Shown: positions 8,708 to 20,870 of the stretch, one piece after another
How the letters are laid out: every line of letters starts with the position of its first letter
Numbering within the stretch: the first letter of the stretch is position 1
NCBI RefSeq assembly: GCF_902506065.1
Contig: NZ_LR732912.1
Span: 1,474,718-1,538,717 of the forward strand
DNA: 64,000 nt
Reading direction: 5' to 3'
DNA from: Arthrobacter sp. 9V
Lineage (GTDB): Bacteria > Actinomycetota > Actinomycetes > Actinomycetales > Micrococcaceae
The notes under the pieces: generated by a model
Told to the model about the DNA's origin: nothing
Databases searched by the model: none
What the model saw: only the letters and a program-made list of their open reading frames with translations
Translations under genes and position numbers: made by a program

Positions 8708-9298
8708 GTGATAGTGGTTGCAGAGAGCGCCGATGTTTCAGACAAGGCGGTAATTGGTGATGGATCGAAGATTTGGCATCTGGCCCAAGTCCGCGAGCAG
8801 GCCGAATTGGGCGTCAATTGCATCGTAGGACGCGGAGCCTACATTGGCACCGGGGTCAAGATGGGGGACAACTGCAAAGTTCAGAATTATGCACTTGTTT
8901 ACGAGCCCGCAGTGCTGGAAGCCGGCGTCTTCATTGGCCCGGCTGTTGTACTCACAAACGATACTTATCCCCGGGCGGTCAGCCCGGACGGCGGTCTGAA
9001 GAGCGCTCACGATTGGGTGCCCGTTGGTGTCACCATTCGTGAAGGTGCGTCGATCGGTGCCCGTGCCGTCTGCGTCGCTCCAGTGACAATAGGACGATGG
9101 GCCACAGTGGCTGCCGGTGCTGTTGTCGCCAAAGACGTCCCTGATTTTGCCCTGATGGTCGGAGTTCCGGCCAAGCGCCACGGTTGGGTCGGAAAGGCCG
9201 GTTTCCCGCTGCAGCGCCAGGGCGGGAACTGGGTATGCCCGGAGACCGGCGCCACATATGTTGAACAGAACGAGACCCTTCGAGAGGTAGAGGCATGA
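8708..9298 (+). CDS. WbpD-like sugar-nucleotide N-acetyltransferase (left-handed beta-helix)
   Basis: This 196-residue hexapeptide-repeat acyltransferase probably transfers acetyl from acetyl-CoA to a 3-amino sugar nucleotide, the WbpD step in UDP-diacetamido-uronic acid synthesis. Hexapeptide repeats run through residues 10-150, for example VIGDGSKIW, NCIVGRGAYIG, MGDNCKVQNYALVYEPA and VTIGRWATVAAGAVVAKDVP, and NYALVYEPA followed by TNDTYPR is typical of the subfamily. I chose GTG 8708 over the TTG at 8672 because GGAAGGA (8692-8698) is correctly spaced before it and homologues begin at this point. It overlaps the aminotransferase gene by four bases (ATGA). The pathway's UDP-sugar 6-dehydrogenase (WbpA) is not in the window. 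Confidence 0.86.
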   Translation: MIVVAESADVSDKAVIGDGSKIWHLAQVREQAELGVNCIVGRGAYIGTGVKMGDNCKVQNYALVYEPAVLEAGVFIGPAVVLTNDTYPRAVSPDGGLKSAHDWVPVGVTIREGASIGARAVCVAPVTIGRWATVAAGAVVAKDVPDFALMVGVPAKRHGWVGKAGFPLQRQGGNWVCPETGATYVEQNETLREVEA

Positions 9299-10386
9299 GC
9301 CCCGAATTCATTCCCCCCGCTAAACCCATCATCGGTGATGACGAGCGCAAGGCAGTAGAGGCCGTGCTGGCCTCCGGCCAACTCGCCCAGGGCTCGGAGG
9401 TCGCATCCTTTGAGCAGGAATTCTCGCAGGTCCTCCTCGATGGCAGGGCTGCCGTAGCAGTCAACTCCGGTACGTCCGGTCTGCACCTTGGTCTGTTGGC
9501 CGCGGGCATCGGCCCCGGTGACGAAGTGATTGTTCCGTCCTTCACTTTCGCCGCTACAGCCAACTCCGTGGCATTGACGGGCGCGACTCCTGTCTTCGCT
9601 GACGTGGACCTGGACCACTACACCCTGGATCCCGCGTCCGTCGAATCGAAAATCACGGATCGCACGGCGGCCATCATGCCCGTCCACCTCTACGGCCACC
9701 CTTTCGACGTGGATGGAATCGGCGCTGTCGCTTCCAAGCACGGGGTGAAGGTCTTCGAAGACGCAGCCCAAGCGCACGGCGCGGCAGTCAACGGCCGAAA
9801 GGTGGGTACATTCGGTGACTTTGCCATGTTCAGCCTTTATCCCACCAAGAACATGACCTCCGGCGAAGGTGGCATGGTCAGCACCGGCCTGTCCGACGTC
9901 GAGCGTCGTCTCCGTCTGCTTCGTAACCAGGGCATGGAGCGCCAGTACGAAAATGAACTTGTTGGTTTCAACGCCCGCATGACCAACATCCACGCGGCGA
10001 TCGGTCGCGTGCAGCTGACCAAAATCAACGCCTGGACCAAGACCCGTCAGGAAAACGCTGCCTTCTTTGACGCCAACATCGAAGGCGTCGTCACTCCGAA
10101 GGTGGCTGAAGGCTACGAGCACGTCTACCACCAGTACACCATCCGCATAGCTGAGGACCGTGATGGTTTCGCGAAGGCACTGCGCGAGGAATACAACGTG
10201 GGCTGCGGCGTCTACTACCCCATCCCGAACCACCGTCTCGCTCCTTTCCAGACCTCGGATGATCTGCCGGTTACGGAGGAAGCCGCGGCCAGCGTATTGT
10301 CGCTCCCGGTACATCCGTCGCTGAGCCAGGACGATCTTGACCGGATCGTTTCCGCGGTCAACGCCATTGCGAAGGCAGGCAGCTAG
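9295..10386 (+). CDS. DegT/DnrJ/EryC1/StrS-family sugar aminotransferase (WbpE-like)
   Basis: This 363-residue PLP enzyme probably aminates a 3-keto sugar nucleotide using glutamate. Family signatures are VNSGTSGLHLGLLA near residue 60, the FTFAATANSV block, the FEDAAQAHGA aspartate segment that binds the PLP ring nitrogen, and the PLP lysine in LYPTKNMTSGEGGM. The C-terminal RNQGMERQYENELVGFNARMT block is diagnostic of this family. It is translationally coupled at both ends: ATGA overlap with the acetyltransferase and a one-base overlap with the next dehydrogenase. With these neighbours it matches the WbpE step, though the exact substrate is inferred. Confidence 0.9.
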   Translation: MSPEFIPPAKPIIGDDERKAVEAVLASGQLAQGSEVASFEQEFSQVLLDGRAAVAVNSGTSGLHLGLLAAGIGPGDEVIVPSFTFAATANSVALTGATPVFADVDLDHYTLDPASVESKITDRTAAIMPVHLYGHPFDVDGIGAVASKHGVKVFEDAAQAHGAAVNGRKVGTFGDFAMFSLYPTKNMTSGEGGMVSTGLSDVERRLRLLRNQGMERQYENELVGFNARMTNIHAAIGRVQLTKINAWTKTRQENAAFFDANIEGVVTPKVAEGYEHVYHQYTIRIAEDRDGFAKALREEYNVGCGVYYPIPNHRLAPFQTSDDLPVTEEAAASVLSLPVHPSLSQDDLDRIVSAVNAIAKAGS

Positions 10387-11372
10387 TGGCAAATTTGCGT
10401 GCAGGTCTCATCGGACTGGGGATGATGGGCCGTCACCACGCCCGCGTTATTCGCGAGCTTGAAGGCGTTGACCTCGTTGCCGTGGCTGATTCCTTCGGGG
10501 ATCCTCACAACGTAGCCAGTGGACTTGAGGTCTGCAGCTCGGTTGAACAGCTCATCGCGCAGGGAATCGATATGGCTGTAGCCGCAGTGCCAACTGTCCT
10601 TCACGAAGAAGTGGCGCTGCAATTGGCTGAAGCCGGAGTGCACTGCTTGGTGGAAAAGCCCATTGCCAACGACTCCGAGTCCGGCCGACGTATTGCCGAG
10701 GCTTTTGACTCGCGCGGTTTGATTGGGGCGGTCGGCCACATTGAGCGCTTCAACCCGTCATTGCAAAGCCTCCGCGAACGGCTCGGCAACGGCGACCTCG
10801 GTGAGGTCTACCAAATCTCGACCCGCCGCCAGGGTCCGTTCCCATCCCGCATCGCTGACGTCGGTGTGGTCAAGGACCTCGCAACCCACGACATCGATCT
10901 CACGGCCTGGCTTGCGCAGAGCAACTTCGTGAACGTCGTGGCACACACAACGTCCAGGAGCGGCCGCGAGCACGAGGACATGGTCACCGCCATTGGTCAT
11001 CTCAAGAGCGGCGTCGTCACCAACCACATCGTCAACTGGCTCTCGCCCATGAAGGAGCGCACCACTGTGGTTCTGGGTGAGCGGGGTGCCTACATCGCCG
11101 ATACGATTTCGGCTGACCTGACTTTCATCGAGAATGGGACTTTCCAGACCGACTGGGACTCTGTTGCGGCATTCCGCGGCGTGTCTGAGGGATCGTCCAC
11201 GCGCTTTGCCCTGGCAAAACGCGAACCGCTCAAAATGGAACACGAAGCATTCCGTGACGCTGTGCTCGGAAAGTCCATGAACATTGTCACAATGGCCGAG
11301 GGCCTTGAGACCCTTCGCGTTGCTGAGGCCGTGCTCGAGTCAGCAGGTACAGGCTCCGTGATCTCGCTGTAG
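10386..11372 (+). CDS. Gfo/Idh/MocA-family NAD(P)-dependent sugar oxidoreductase
   Basis: This 328-residue dehydrogenase starts at GTG 10386, overlapping the previous stop by one base. The Rossmann fold opens with GLIGLGMMGRHHARVI, followed by the EKP catalytic motif (HCLVEKPIAND near residue 95) and the KDLATHDIDL helix typical of the family. In context it is the likely 3-dehydrogenase (WbpB role) generating the keto sugar for the aminotransferase, so the three genes could make a UDP-acetamido-amino uronic acid for an envelope glycan. A strong terminator follows, ending the transcription unit. Confidence 0.87.
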   Translation: MANLRAGLIGLGMMGRHHARVIRELEGVDLVAVADSFGDPHNVASGLEVCSSVEQLIAQGIDMAVAAVPTVLHEEVALQLAEAGVHCLVEKPIANDSESGRRIAEAFDSRGLIGAVGHIERFNPSLQSLRERLGNGDLGEVYQISTRRQGPFPSRIADVGVVKDLATHDIDLTAWLAQSNFVNVVAHTTSRSGREHEDMVTAIGHLKSGVVTNHIVNWLSPMKERTTVVLGERGAYIADTISADLTFIENGTFQTDWDSVAAFRGVSEGSSTRFALAKREPLKMEHEAFRDAVLGKSMNIVTMAEGLETLRVAEAVLESAGTGSVISL

Positions 11373-11392
11373 CCTTGTTCTCTTAGCAGTAT

Positions 11393-11436
11393 CGAACGGG
11401 AGGCCGGCCTTGTGCCCAGCCTCCCGTTCGTTTTTT
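11393..11436 (+). terminator. Rho-independent terminator after the sugar-nucleotide operon
   Basis: A perfect 12-bp stem (CGAACGGGAGGC at 11393-11404, complement at 11419-11430) with a 14-base loop is followed by six T residues. Confidence 0.95.
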
Positions 11437-11505
11437 CGGACAATTGTTGCCCGGTTGCCGCGTGCCGCCGAATCGAGGAACGATCGTAACGTCGGGTAGC
11501 CTTGA

Positions 11506-14744
<3,239 letters not shown>

Positions 14745-14746
14745 AA

Positions 14747-15604
14747 ATGACAACTTCCACTGATACATATGCTGTTCCGGGTGTAGGTGCGGGGCTGCTG
14801 GACGTATATCGGCGCCGCTACCTCCTCAAATTGATAGTCCGTAAGGAACTCCGTGTAAGGTACCGGGGTTCTGTCCTCGGCCTTGCCTGGTCTTACGTCA
14901 AGCCGTTGGTTCAGTACGTTGTGCTGTTCTTTGCTTTGGGAATTGTCCTTCGCGTGGGGGACCAGATTCCCAATTACGCGCTGTACATGTTCTCCGGCGT
15001 CATCGTCATCAATTTCTTCTCGGAAGCGTTCTCAAACGCTACGAGGTCGATTGTGTCCAATGCTGCATTGGTCAAAAAGATCTACCTCCCAAGGGAATTG
15101 TTCCCGGTTGCTTCAGTGTGGGTGGCGGCAGTTCACTTCCTCCCGCAACTGGTGGTCTTGTTGGCTGCTGCTCTGCTGAACGGTTGGAAGCCGGACATCA
15201 TGCAGCTCATTGGTGCTGCCTTGGGCTTCGTCATTGTGGCAGTGACGGCAACCGGTTTGGGCCTCCTCGCCGGGGCCATCAACGTCTTCTTCCGCGATGC
15301 TGAAAACATCGTCGACATGCTGATGATGATCGTCACATGGACGTCGCCCGTGCTCTATGACTGGACCATGATCCGCCGTCTGGCGCCCCCATGGGTGTTG
15401 GTCATCTATCAGCTCAACCCGATCACAGTAGCTGTGGAATTGTTTCACTGGGCCTTTTGGTACCCCACAGTGGATCGTCCGGTCGAACTGCCACCGCATC
15501 TGATGTGGACGGGACTTATCGGTCTCGGTATGGCAGCCCTGTTCCTTATCATCGGTCAGCTCGTCTTCCGACGACTTGAGGGCCATTTTGCGCAGGAGGT
15601 CTAG
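14747..15604 (+). CDS. wzm: Polysaccharide ABC exporter permease (Wzm/RfbD type)
   Basis: This 285-residue ABC-2 type permease has six predicted membrane helices. The N-terminal motif LIVRKELRVRYRGSVLGLAWSYV is the amphipathic coupling segment characteristic of Wzm/TagG-type exporters. It would form the channel moving an undecaprenyl- or polyprenyl-linked glycan, presumably galactan, across the membrane. It starts two bases after the galactofuranosyltransferase stop and ends immediately before its ATPase partner, so all are in one operon with glf. Confidence 0.92.
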   Translation: MTTSTDTYAVPGVGAGLLDVYRRRYLLKLIVRKELRVRYRGSVLGLAWSYVKPLVQYVVLFFALGIVLRVGDQIPNYALYMFSGVIVINFFSEAFSNATRSIVSNAALVKKIYLPRELFPVASVWVAAVHFLPQLVVLLAAALLNGWKPDIMQLIGAALGFVIVAVTATGLGLLAGAINVFFRDAENIVDMLMMIVTWTSPVLYDWTMIRRLAPPWVLVIYQLNPITVAVELFHWAFWYPTVDRPVELPPHLMWTGLIGLGMAALFLIIGQLVFRRLEGHFAQEV

Positions 15605-16336
15605 ATGGGCGCCGCAATAATCGTCAAGGGCCTGAAGAAGACGTTCAATCTTCGCCATTCGCACTCCCTCAAGGAGACGCTTGTTTGGTTGGTGAAGGGG
15701 CGGAAAAGCGACCTTAGCAAGAAGTTCGATGCGCTCCATGATGTGAGTTTCGAAATTCAGCCGGGTGAAACCGTGGCTTTGTTGGGCTTCAATGGTTCAG
15801 GAAAATCAACGCTGTTGAAACTTATCTCCGGCGTTATCCTGCCGGATAAGGGAACAGTCCGCACTAAAGGTCGCGTGGCCGGCCTCATCGAGGTGGGAGC
15901 TGGTTTCCACCCTGACCTGTCCGGGCGTGAGAACGTGTTCCTCAACGCTGCGATCCTGGGAATGACTGAACAGGAAATTAACGAGAAGTTCGACGAAATT
16001 GTTGCCTTCTCCGAGATCGAGCAATTCATCGACACCGAAGTAAAGTTCTACTCTTCGGGCATGTTCCTGAGGCTGGCTTTTGCCGTAGCGGTCCACACGC
16101 AGCCGGATATCTTCCTTGTGGACGAGATTCTGGCCGTGGGCGACGAACCGTTCCAGAAGAAGTGCTTGGCCAAGATCAAACAGCTTTCGGCTGAGGGACG
16201 GACCCTGGTTGTGGTCAGCCACGATCTGGACATGATCTCCCGTATTTGCGACAGGGGAGTCGTCCTTGCTTCCGGTACGGTGCAGTTCGAAGGCCCGGCG
16301 GACGAGGCCGTAGCTTGGCTGCGCGACAGTAACTAA
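15605..16336 (+). CDS. wzt: Polysaccharide ABC exporter ATP-binding protein (Wzt/RfbE type, no carbohydrate-binding tail)
   Basis: This 243-residue ATPase has Walker A GFNGSGKST near residue 60, a C-loop in the unusual form YSSGMFLRLAFA (as in Wzt/TagH), Walker B IFLVDEILAVGD and the H-loop VVSHD. It lacks the C-terminal carbohydrate-binding domain of long Wzt proteins. That is consistent with exporters such as mycobacterial Rv3781, which do not need a chain-terminal modification for recognition. It is the last gene of the glf, glfT2, wzm, wzt operon, with two hairpins downstream. Confidence 0.93.
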   Translation: MGAAIIVKGLKKTFNLRHSHSLKETLVWLVKGRKSDLSKKFDALHDVSFEIQPGETVALLGFNGSGKSTLLKLISGVILPDKGTVRTKGRVAGLIEVGAGFHPDLSGRENVFLNAAILGMTEQEINEKFDEIVAFSEIEQFIDTEVKFYSSGMFLRLAFAVAVHTQPDIFLVDEILAVGDEPFQKKCLAKIKQLSAEGRTLVVVSHDLDMISRICDRGVVLASGTVQFEGPADEAVAWLRDSN

Positions 16337-16371
16337 AGGATTTCACGCATCTGATCTGCAGGTCAGCCACA

Positions 16372-16411
16372 GGGCCGCCCCACGTCCTCTCCGGAGGATG
16401 TGGGGCGGCCC
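16372..16411 (+). terminator. Long hairpin terminator after wzt
   Basis: A 12-bp stem (GGGCCGCCCCAC and its complement) is continued inward by a second weaker stem around a CTCC-rich loop and followed by TTGTTG. It lies 36 bases after the wzt stop. Confidence 0.8.
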
Positions 16412-16465
16412 TTGTTGTATGTGAGGTGAAGTAGTCGGTCTGAAGCGTTTTAGCGGCTCCTTACA

Positions 16466-16510
16466 AAGAGAGCCTCCGTCCCCTGGCGGGACGGACGCTC
16501 TCTTATTTTG
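16466..16510. terminator. Bidirectional terminator between wzt and the YfhO-like gene
   Basis: AAGAGAGC (16466-16473) pairs with GCTCTCTT (16497-16504), enclosing a second CCGTCCC/GGGACGG stem. A/T-rich flanks on both sides suit termination of the convergent genes on either strand. Confidence 0.8.
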
Positions 16511-16539
16511 AAGACGCCTCCGGGTCCAGGCCGGCTTGG

Positions 16540-18783
16540 CTAGACAGAGACCTTATCGGCCGACTCCGGAATCGTGTGTTCTTCCGATGCCCTGACGCGA
16601 CGTCGGCGAATGTAGTGGAATACAGTGAAGACCAGAATCCCCAACCACGCGACTGCTTGAGCGGCAAGGCCCATGGTGAGGCCCGGTGTCGTGAAGGTTA
16701 TGTCCACTGATGTGGCACCAGCGGGTACGTCCACCAGAATTACTCCGGCCGGACCCTGCGTCAGCTTCTGTGGTTGGCCATCCACTGTGACGGTGTAACC
16801 TGGCCACGCGAGTCGGGCAAGGGTCAGCTTTCCTGCCGTACCGTCTCCGGAGAGGGTGATGTGTTCATCATTTCCCTTCCTTACCGCATCTTTGACAGAG
16901 AGACCTTTGGAGGCCCAGGAAACGGTGCCTGGGTAAGGCAGTGGGTTCTCCCGCTGAAGGATTGTCCTGGTCTCGTCCGAAGCCACTATGGACCAGCCCG
17001 GGGCTACGGTGAGTTGGTCCGGCGCGATCATCGTCTTTTGAACCGCCACGGTTTCCACTTGAAGGACATCGGCTAGGGTGACGTCGATTTCACCTGATGC
17101 CTGTTTGAAAAGTTCCGTGTAGGCGAGCGGGCAGGTCTCACCCCGGTAGTTCATGCACAGGGCATTGACGTACGTGGTGAAGCTGATTCCGCTGTAGCGG
17201 CCCATGCTGTTGTTGACGTCGGCATTGAGGATCTGGTTGCCATAGAGGAGGCGGCCCTCAGTGAATTCCTCACCGGTGATCTTCATGGTGTTGAAGATCT
17301 GAATGGTGTTGCCCCGGTAATTACTGGTGGATTCACGGAGCGTATCTGCGTCCACGGGCGAACCGATCCCGGCAACGGCGTTGTTGGGAACAAACTGCCT
17401 GGATTGCATTCCCAAAGTAGCGATCGTTCCCACCACCATCACCGCTGCGAGGCCTCGGTAGCCGAACCGTTTCCAGCCGAGAACGGCCAGCCCCACCAGA
17501 ACGAGCGTCACGGCCAGAGTGAAGACTTGCCATTTGCCGCCACCGGGGACCATGGACCAGGCCCGGTAGGTTCCAAAACCAAGAATGGCAACGGTGATGA
17601 ACAACCGTTTCTTCCAGGAACTGGTCTTCAGGCCAGCCGAGGCAACCACGGCGACGAGGACAATGACCCCAAGGTACACGTACTCGATAAGCCGGATCGG
17701 CCAGCGGAAGACGAGCACCTGCGAAGGGGCAAAGGTCAGGAGGAAATAGATTCCGGTGATGATGTAGATGCTGAAGATTTGGCGCGAGCGGTTCCGGAAG
17801 CTGCGGAAATCAAGCCAAGGAAGCAGCGGCAGGACGAACCATGCCAAATAGCTTGAGGGGACGTTGTCGATGGGAGCCCAGAAGTTATTGATTCGAGGCC
17901 TCATGGAGGATGTGCTCATTGTCAGCAGCGATGACATGTCCGGGGAAAGGAACAGGTCATTCAGAATTTCGTTCTGCTGGCGTACTGTCACTGCGGAACT
18001 GAGCGGCAACGGGAAGTAGACCAGAACTGCTGTAAGACCCACCAGTGCGCCGACGATGACAATTGGAATGAGGCGACGCCAGTGTCTCATCAGCATCAAC
18101 TCGACGGCGACTGCTGCGAGGACCAGAATGACGCCGATGGCTCCGTACGGGTTTCCTGCAGTCATGGTGAGGAAGCCCAGCAGGAACGGCAGGAATGGCG
18201 AAGTGTTGCGACGAGCGTAGCGTCGGACTGACCACCAGAAGACGGTAATCCAGGCGAAAGCCATGAGACCGCCCGGCCAGCGCGCTGCTTCGTAGAAGAG
18301 CGTAAAGCCGCTGAAGGGGATGGCTACGCCGGCTGCCAGGGCAAGTGGCCGGTTGGAACCGTAATCACGGGCCAGCATGAACGTACCGAAAGCCAGCAAA
18401 GCGATGAACTGGACGATGATGAAGTAGCTCGCGAGAGACAGGTTCTCGAAGTTCGAAACAATAACTGAATTGACGATGTTGACCGGGTTGAAAATACCGT
18501 AGCCCACCTCCGCCACAATGTTGCCGCCCACCCAGCCGCCTGGCTCCATCAACGGGAATCGGCCGGAGCGTATTTCCTCGCCCATGTGCCGCCACAGTGG
18601 CAGGAAGGACTGCATCATGTCGTCCCAGTAGTAGAACGTGGGATTGAAGAGTCGGGGAATGATGGAGGCGACGGCTGCTATGGCGGCGGTGACGATGCCC
18701 CAGTGCCAATCGTGCTGCAAGAAGTAGCGCCTTCGGGCAACCGGCGGGCGCTGGGCGGTAGCCCCGGAAGTTCCTGCTGTCAT
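16540..18783 (-). CDS. YfhO-like polytopic membrane protein with extracytoplasmic domain
   Basis: This 747-residue protein has roughly a dozen membrane helices in its first 480 residues, a large extracytoplasmic segment (about 480-715) and a final helix before a basic tail (HYIRRRRVRAS). The early segment YYWDDMMQSFLPLWRHMGEEIRSGRFPLMEP, with its acidic residues in the first loop, resembles the GT-C-like YfhO family, which in Firmicutes is implicated in lipid-linked glycosylation of surface polymers. I chose ATG 18783 because AAGGAG lies upstream of it; the ATG at 18813 has none. It is the third of three minus-strand glycan-type genes (GT2, flippase-like, this) and may use a polyprenyl-sugar donor. 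Confidence 0.75.
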   Translation of the reverse strand: MTAGTSGATAQRPPVARRRYFLQHDWHWGIVTAAIAAVASIIPRLFNPTFYYWDDMMQSFLPLWRHMGEEIRSGRFPLMEPGGWVGGNIVAEVGYGIFNPVNIVNSVIVSNFENLSLASYFIIVQFIALLAFGTFMLARDYGSNRPLALAAGVAIPFSGFTLFYEAARWPGGLMAFAWITVFWWSVRRYARRNTSPFLPFLLGFLTMTAGNPYGAIGVILVLAAVAVELMLMRHWRRLIPIVIVGALVGLTAVLVYFPLPLSSAVTVRQQNEILNDLFLSPDMSSLLTMSTSSMRPRINNFWAPIDNVPSSYLAWFVLPLLPWLDFRSFRNRSRQIFSIYIITGIYFLLTFAPSQVLVFRWPIRLIEYVYLGVIVLVAVVASAGLKTSSWKKRLFITVAILGFGTYRAWSMVPGGGKWQVFTLAVTLVLVGLAVLGWKRFGYRGLAAVMVVGTIATLGMQSRQFVPNNAVAGIGSPVDADTLRESTSNYRGNTIQIFNTMKITGEEFTEGRLLYGNQILNADVNNSMGRYSGISFTTYVNALCMNYRGETCPLAYTELFKQASGEIDVTLADVLQVETVAVQKTMIAPDQLTVAPGWSIVASDETRTILQRENPLPYPGTVSWASKGLSVKDAVRKGNDEHITLSGDGTAGKLTLARLAWPGYTVTVDGQPQKLTQGPAGVILVDVPAGATSVDITFTTPGLTMGLAAQAVAWLGILVFTVFHYIRRRRVRASEEHTIPESADKVSV

Positions 18784-18876
18784 GGTGTTGGCTTGCTCCT
18801 TAGCGCGCGGCATAAGTATGAAAATCTGCCCAAGGGCCTGCTTGGTTCACGGAAAGCCCGGGGGCAACCGGAACCG

Positions 18877-19905
18877 CTATTTGGTCTCGGAGATGGGCTC
18901 GGCGGGGGTCTTGGGGGCGGACTGTTGCCGCCAGCGGAAATGAACAAAGGCGATACCGACGCACAGGAGGTCCGCGATGGTGAACATGATGCGTGACAAG
19001 GCTGCGATGGCTGTAGCGGCGCCGGCGCTCATCATTCCGGCCAGGGCAAGAATGAGGATGGCTTCGCGGGCACCAACGCCGGCGGGAAGCAGGAATGCCA
19101 GTACACCCAATGTCATGCCAAGAGCCAACGCCCCGGTTAGCACCAGGAACGTTGCAAGGTCCAGGGTGGCCTCGTGGCCGACCAGGATCCACAAATGCAG
19201 GCCAAAGCACAGGTACATCAGAACGCCGAGGATGAAGGCCTTCACCATAGTGTTGGCTTGAATACGCTCAGGAAGCGGGGGGCGGCGGAAGACGCGCAGG
19301 ACGATGTTGACCAGGAACGTCACAACGTTCGGGTTCATGGCCAGGATCACCACGGGAAGGATCACGTACAGCCACTGCAGATTGGGCTGCCGTTGGACCA
19401 GGATGGGAAGTGCCGATGCTCCAACAACCAGAGCTGCTCCAATGGTGATTCCGGTACTCACCAGCGATGCCACGAAGACCTGCGCACGTGCAATGCCATT
19501 TTTACGGCCAAGTTCCATCTGCAGCACGAATGCCCATACGGAACCGGGAAGGTATTTGCCGATTTGGCCGACGAGATAGATCTGGTTGAGCACCAATCCC
19601 TGGGGTTCGATGTCAACGGACCTCAACAGGCTCGCCATCACGACCCTCCACATGTACATCCCAAGAAGGACACCAGGGATGAGAGCCAGCAGGGACAGCA
19701 GAACCTGCCACCAGTGGAGGGCGAAAACCGTGGCCTGAACTTGTGGCCACTGGACAGCAATGAAATACACCGCGGCGGCGAACACGATCACCACGAGGGC
19801 GCGTCGTGCAAAGTCAACCAGCTTGGCCTTGGTGCTCTTTGGAGGCGGCTGTTCCTGATTGAGGCGATTCTCGTCCGAAGGTGTTTCTGCGATTGAGTCC
19901 GTCAT
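18877..19905 (-). CDS. Flippase-like membrane protein (UPF0104 / LPG-synthase transmembrane domain family)
   Basis: This 342-residue protein has about eight membrane helices and the UPF0104 hallmarks: GKYLPGSVWAFVLQ, and FLLPAGVGAREAILI near residue 270. Family members include the membrane half of MprF, which flips lysyl-phosphatidylglycerol, and several proteins tied to polyprenyl-linked sugars. Its start overlaps the stop of the GT2 gene by four bases (ATGA), implying a coupled function such as moving the lipid-linked sugar made by that enzyme. The substrate is inferred. Confidence 0.83.
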   Translation of the reverse strand: MTDSIAETPSDENRLNQEQPPPKSTKAKLVDFARRALVVIVFAAAVYFIAVQWPQVQATVFALHWWQVLLSLLALIPGVLLGMYMWRVVMASLLRSVDIEPQGLVLNQIYLVGQIGKYLPGSVWAFVLQMELGRKNGIARAQVFVASLVSTGITIGAALVVGASALPILVQRQPNLQWLYVILPVVILAMNPNVVTFLVNIVLRVFRRPPLPERIQANTMVKAFILGVLMYLCFGLHLWILVGHEATLDLATFLVLTGALALGMTLGVLAFLLPAGVGAREAILILALAGMMSAGAATAIAALSRIMFTIADLLCVGIAFVHFRWRQQSAPKTPAEPISETK

Positions 19906-20657
19906 GAGGCGCGCGTCCCCGCGCTGGGAGCCGCGGCGAACTCACGCCGACGGCGGCGCATGGCAACGAGTCCTTTGAACATCTTCACGACGTCGGCAGT
20001 CCGGATAGTGGTTTCGCCCGGCTCGTCATCGGGCGCCAGTGTGACGGGCACTTCAACGATCTTGAAGCCCTGCTTCTCAGCAGCGTAGACAACTTGGGTG
20101 CTGAAGAGGAACCCGGGGTCGTCAAAGCGGTCAACCATGCTTCTGAGCCACTCGCCATCGACAATGAGGGTCCCTTGGGAGTCTCCGATCTTGGATCCAA
20201 GGATTACTTGCCGCAGGGTTTTAAAGCCGAAGGTGGTAATGCCACGAATCGCACTTCGTTCAGTGATCGATTCCTTGTGGGCCTTTGAGCCGATAACAAC
20301 GTGCGGTTTTGACGCCAGTTTTTTGTCTTCGTCGAGATCGTCCGTGCCGAAGGGGAGGTCGTCCGCCGTCAGGAGTACCCGGCGGCCGGAGCTGGCTTCG
20401 ATGCCCCTGCGGTAGGCATTTCCCATGCCCTTTTGGCTCTGGAGAACCTGGAAAGTGACGTTGGGGGTGTCCACCGCGTGCTTGAGGGCGACCTCAAGTG
20501 TTTTGTCGGAAGAACCGTTCTCTACGATGATGATCTCGGAGGTGCCACTGGTTAAGTAGCCGGAAAGACGGGCCATTGTTGCCGCCAATATCCGTTCTCC
20601 GTTATAGACCGGGATCACAACGGAGAGATCCGGTTGGCCTGCCTGGTCGAAAGTCAA
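19902..20657 (-). CDS. GT2 glycosyltransferase (polyprenyl-phosphate sugar synthase-like)
   Basis: This 251-residue family 2 glycosyltransferase has LSVVIPVYNGE at the N terminus, IIVENGSSDKT, and a LLTADDLPFGTDDLD segment in place of the usual DAD motif. It lacks C-terminal membrane helices and resembles dolichyl-phosphate-mannose-synthase-like enzymes. The best start is TTG 20657, preceded by GAGGAG; the longer in-frame extension to 20738 is arginine-rich and has no ribosome binding site. It is translationally coupled to the flippase-like gene, so it probably loads a sugar onto a polyprenyl carrier for export and use by the YfhO-like protein. Confidence 0.84.
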   Translation of the reverse strand: MTFDQAGQPDLSVVIPVYNGERILAATMARLSGYLTSGTSEIIIVENGSSDKTLEVALKHAVDTPNVTFQVLQSQKGMGNAYRRGIEASSGRRVLLTADDLPFGTDDLDEDKKLASKPHVVIGSKAHKESITERSAIRGITTFGFKTLRQVILGSKIGDSQGTLIVDGEWLRSMVDRFDDPGFLFSTQVVYAAEKQGFKIVEVPVTLAPDDEPGETTIRTADVVKMFKGLVAMRRRRREFAAAPSAGTRAS

Positions 20658-20809
20658 GACTCTCCTCGGTAGTTCGTGCCGACGAATTCTTGGACGCCAG
20701 CCGCAGCCCGCAACGCTGGTGTCACGAGTTCCTTGCAAACCCTCAGTCTAGTTCATTGTCGGATGCCTTCTGTGGAAAGGCAGAAGCTTCACCGCCGGTG
20801 GCAGACGAA

Positions 20810-20842
20810 AGGGGTGCACCGGATATTCTCCGATGCACCCCT
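20810..20842 (-). terminator. Hairpin between the giant FG-GAP gene and the GT2 gene
   Basis: AGGGGTGCA (20810-20818) pairs with TGCACCCCT (20834-20842), with an inner CGGA/TCCG stem. On the minus strand it is followed by TTCG only, so termination is probable rather than certain. It separates the surface-protein unit from the glycosyltransferase unit. Confidence 0.6.
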
Positions 20843-20870
20843 CGAAACGGCAAGCTACGTCAGACCCTTG

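Noticed and set aside
9007..10392. 461-codon open frame on the minus strand
   Set aside because: It is antisense to the sugar aminotransferase gene; the translated product shows no domain and would break a tightly coupled operon.
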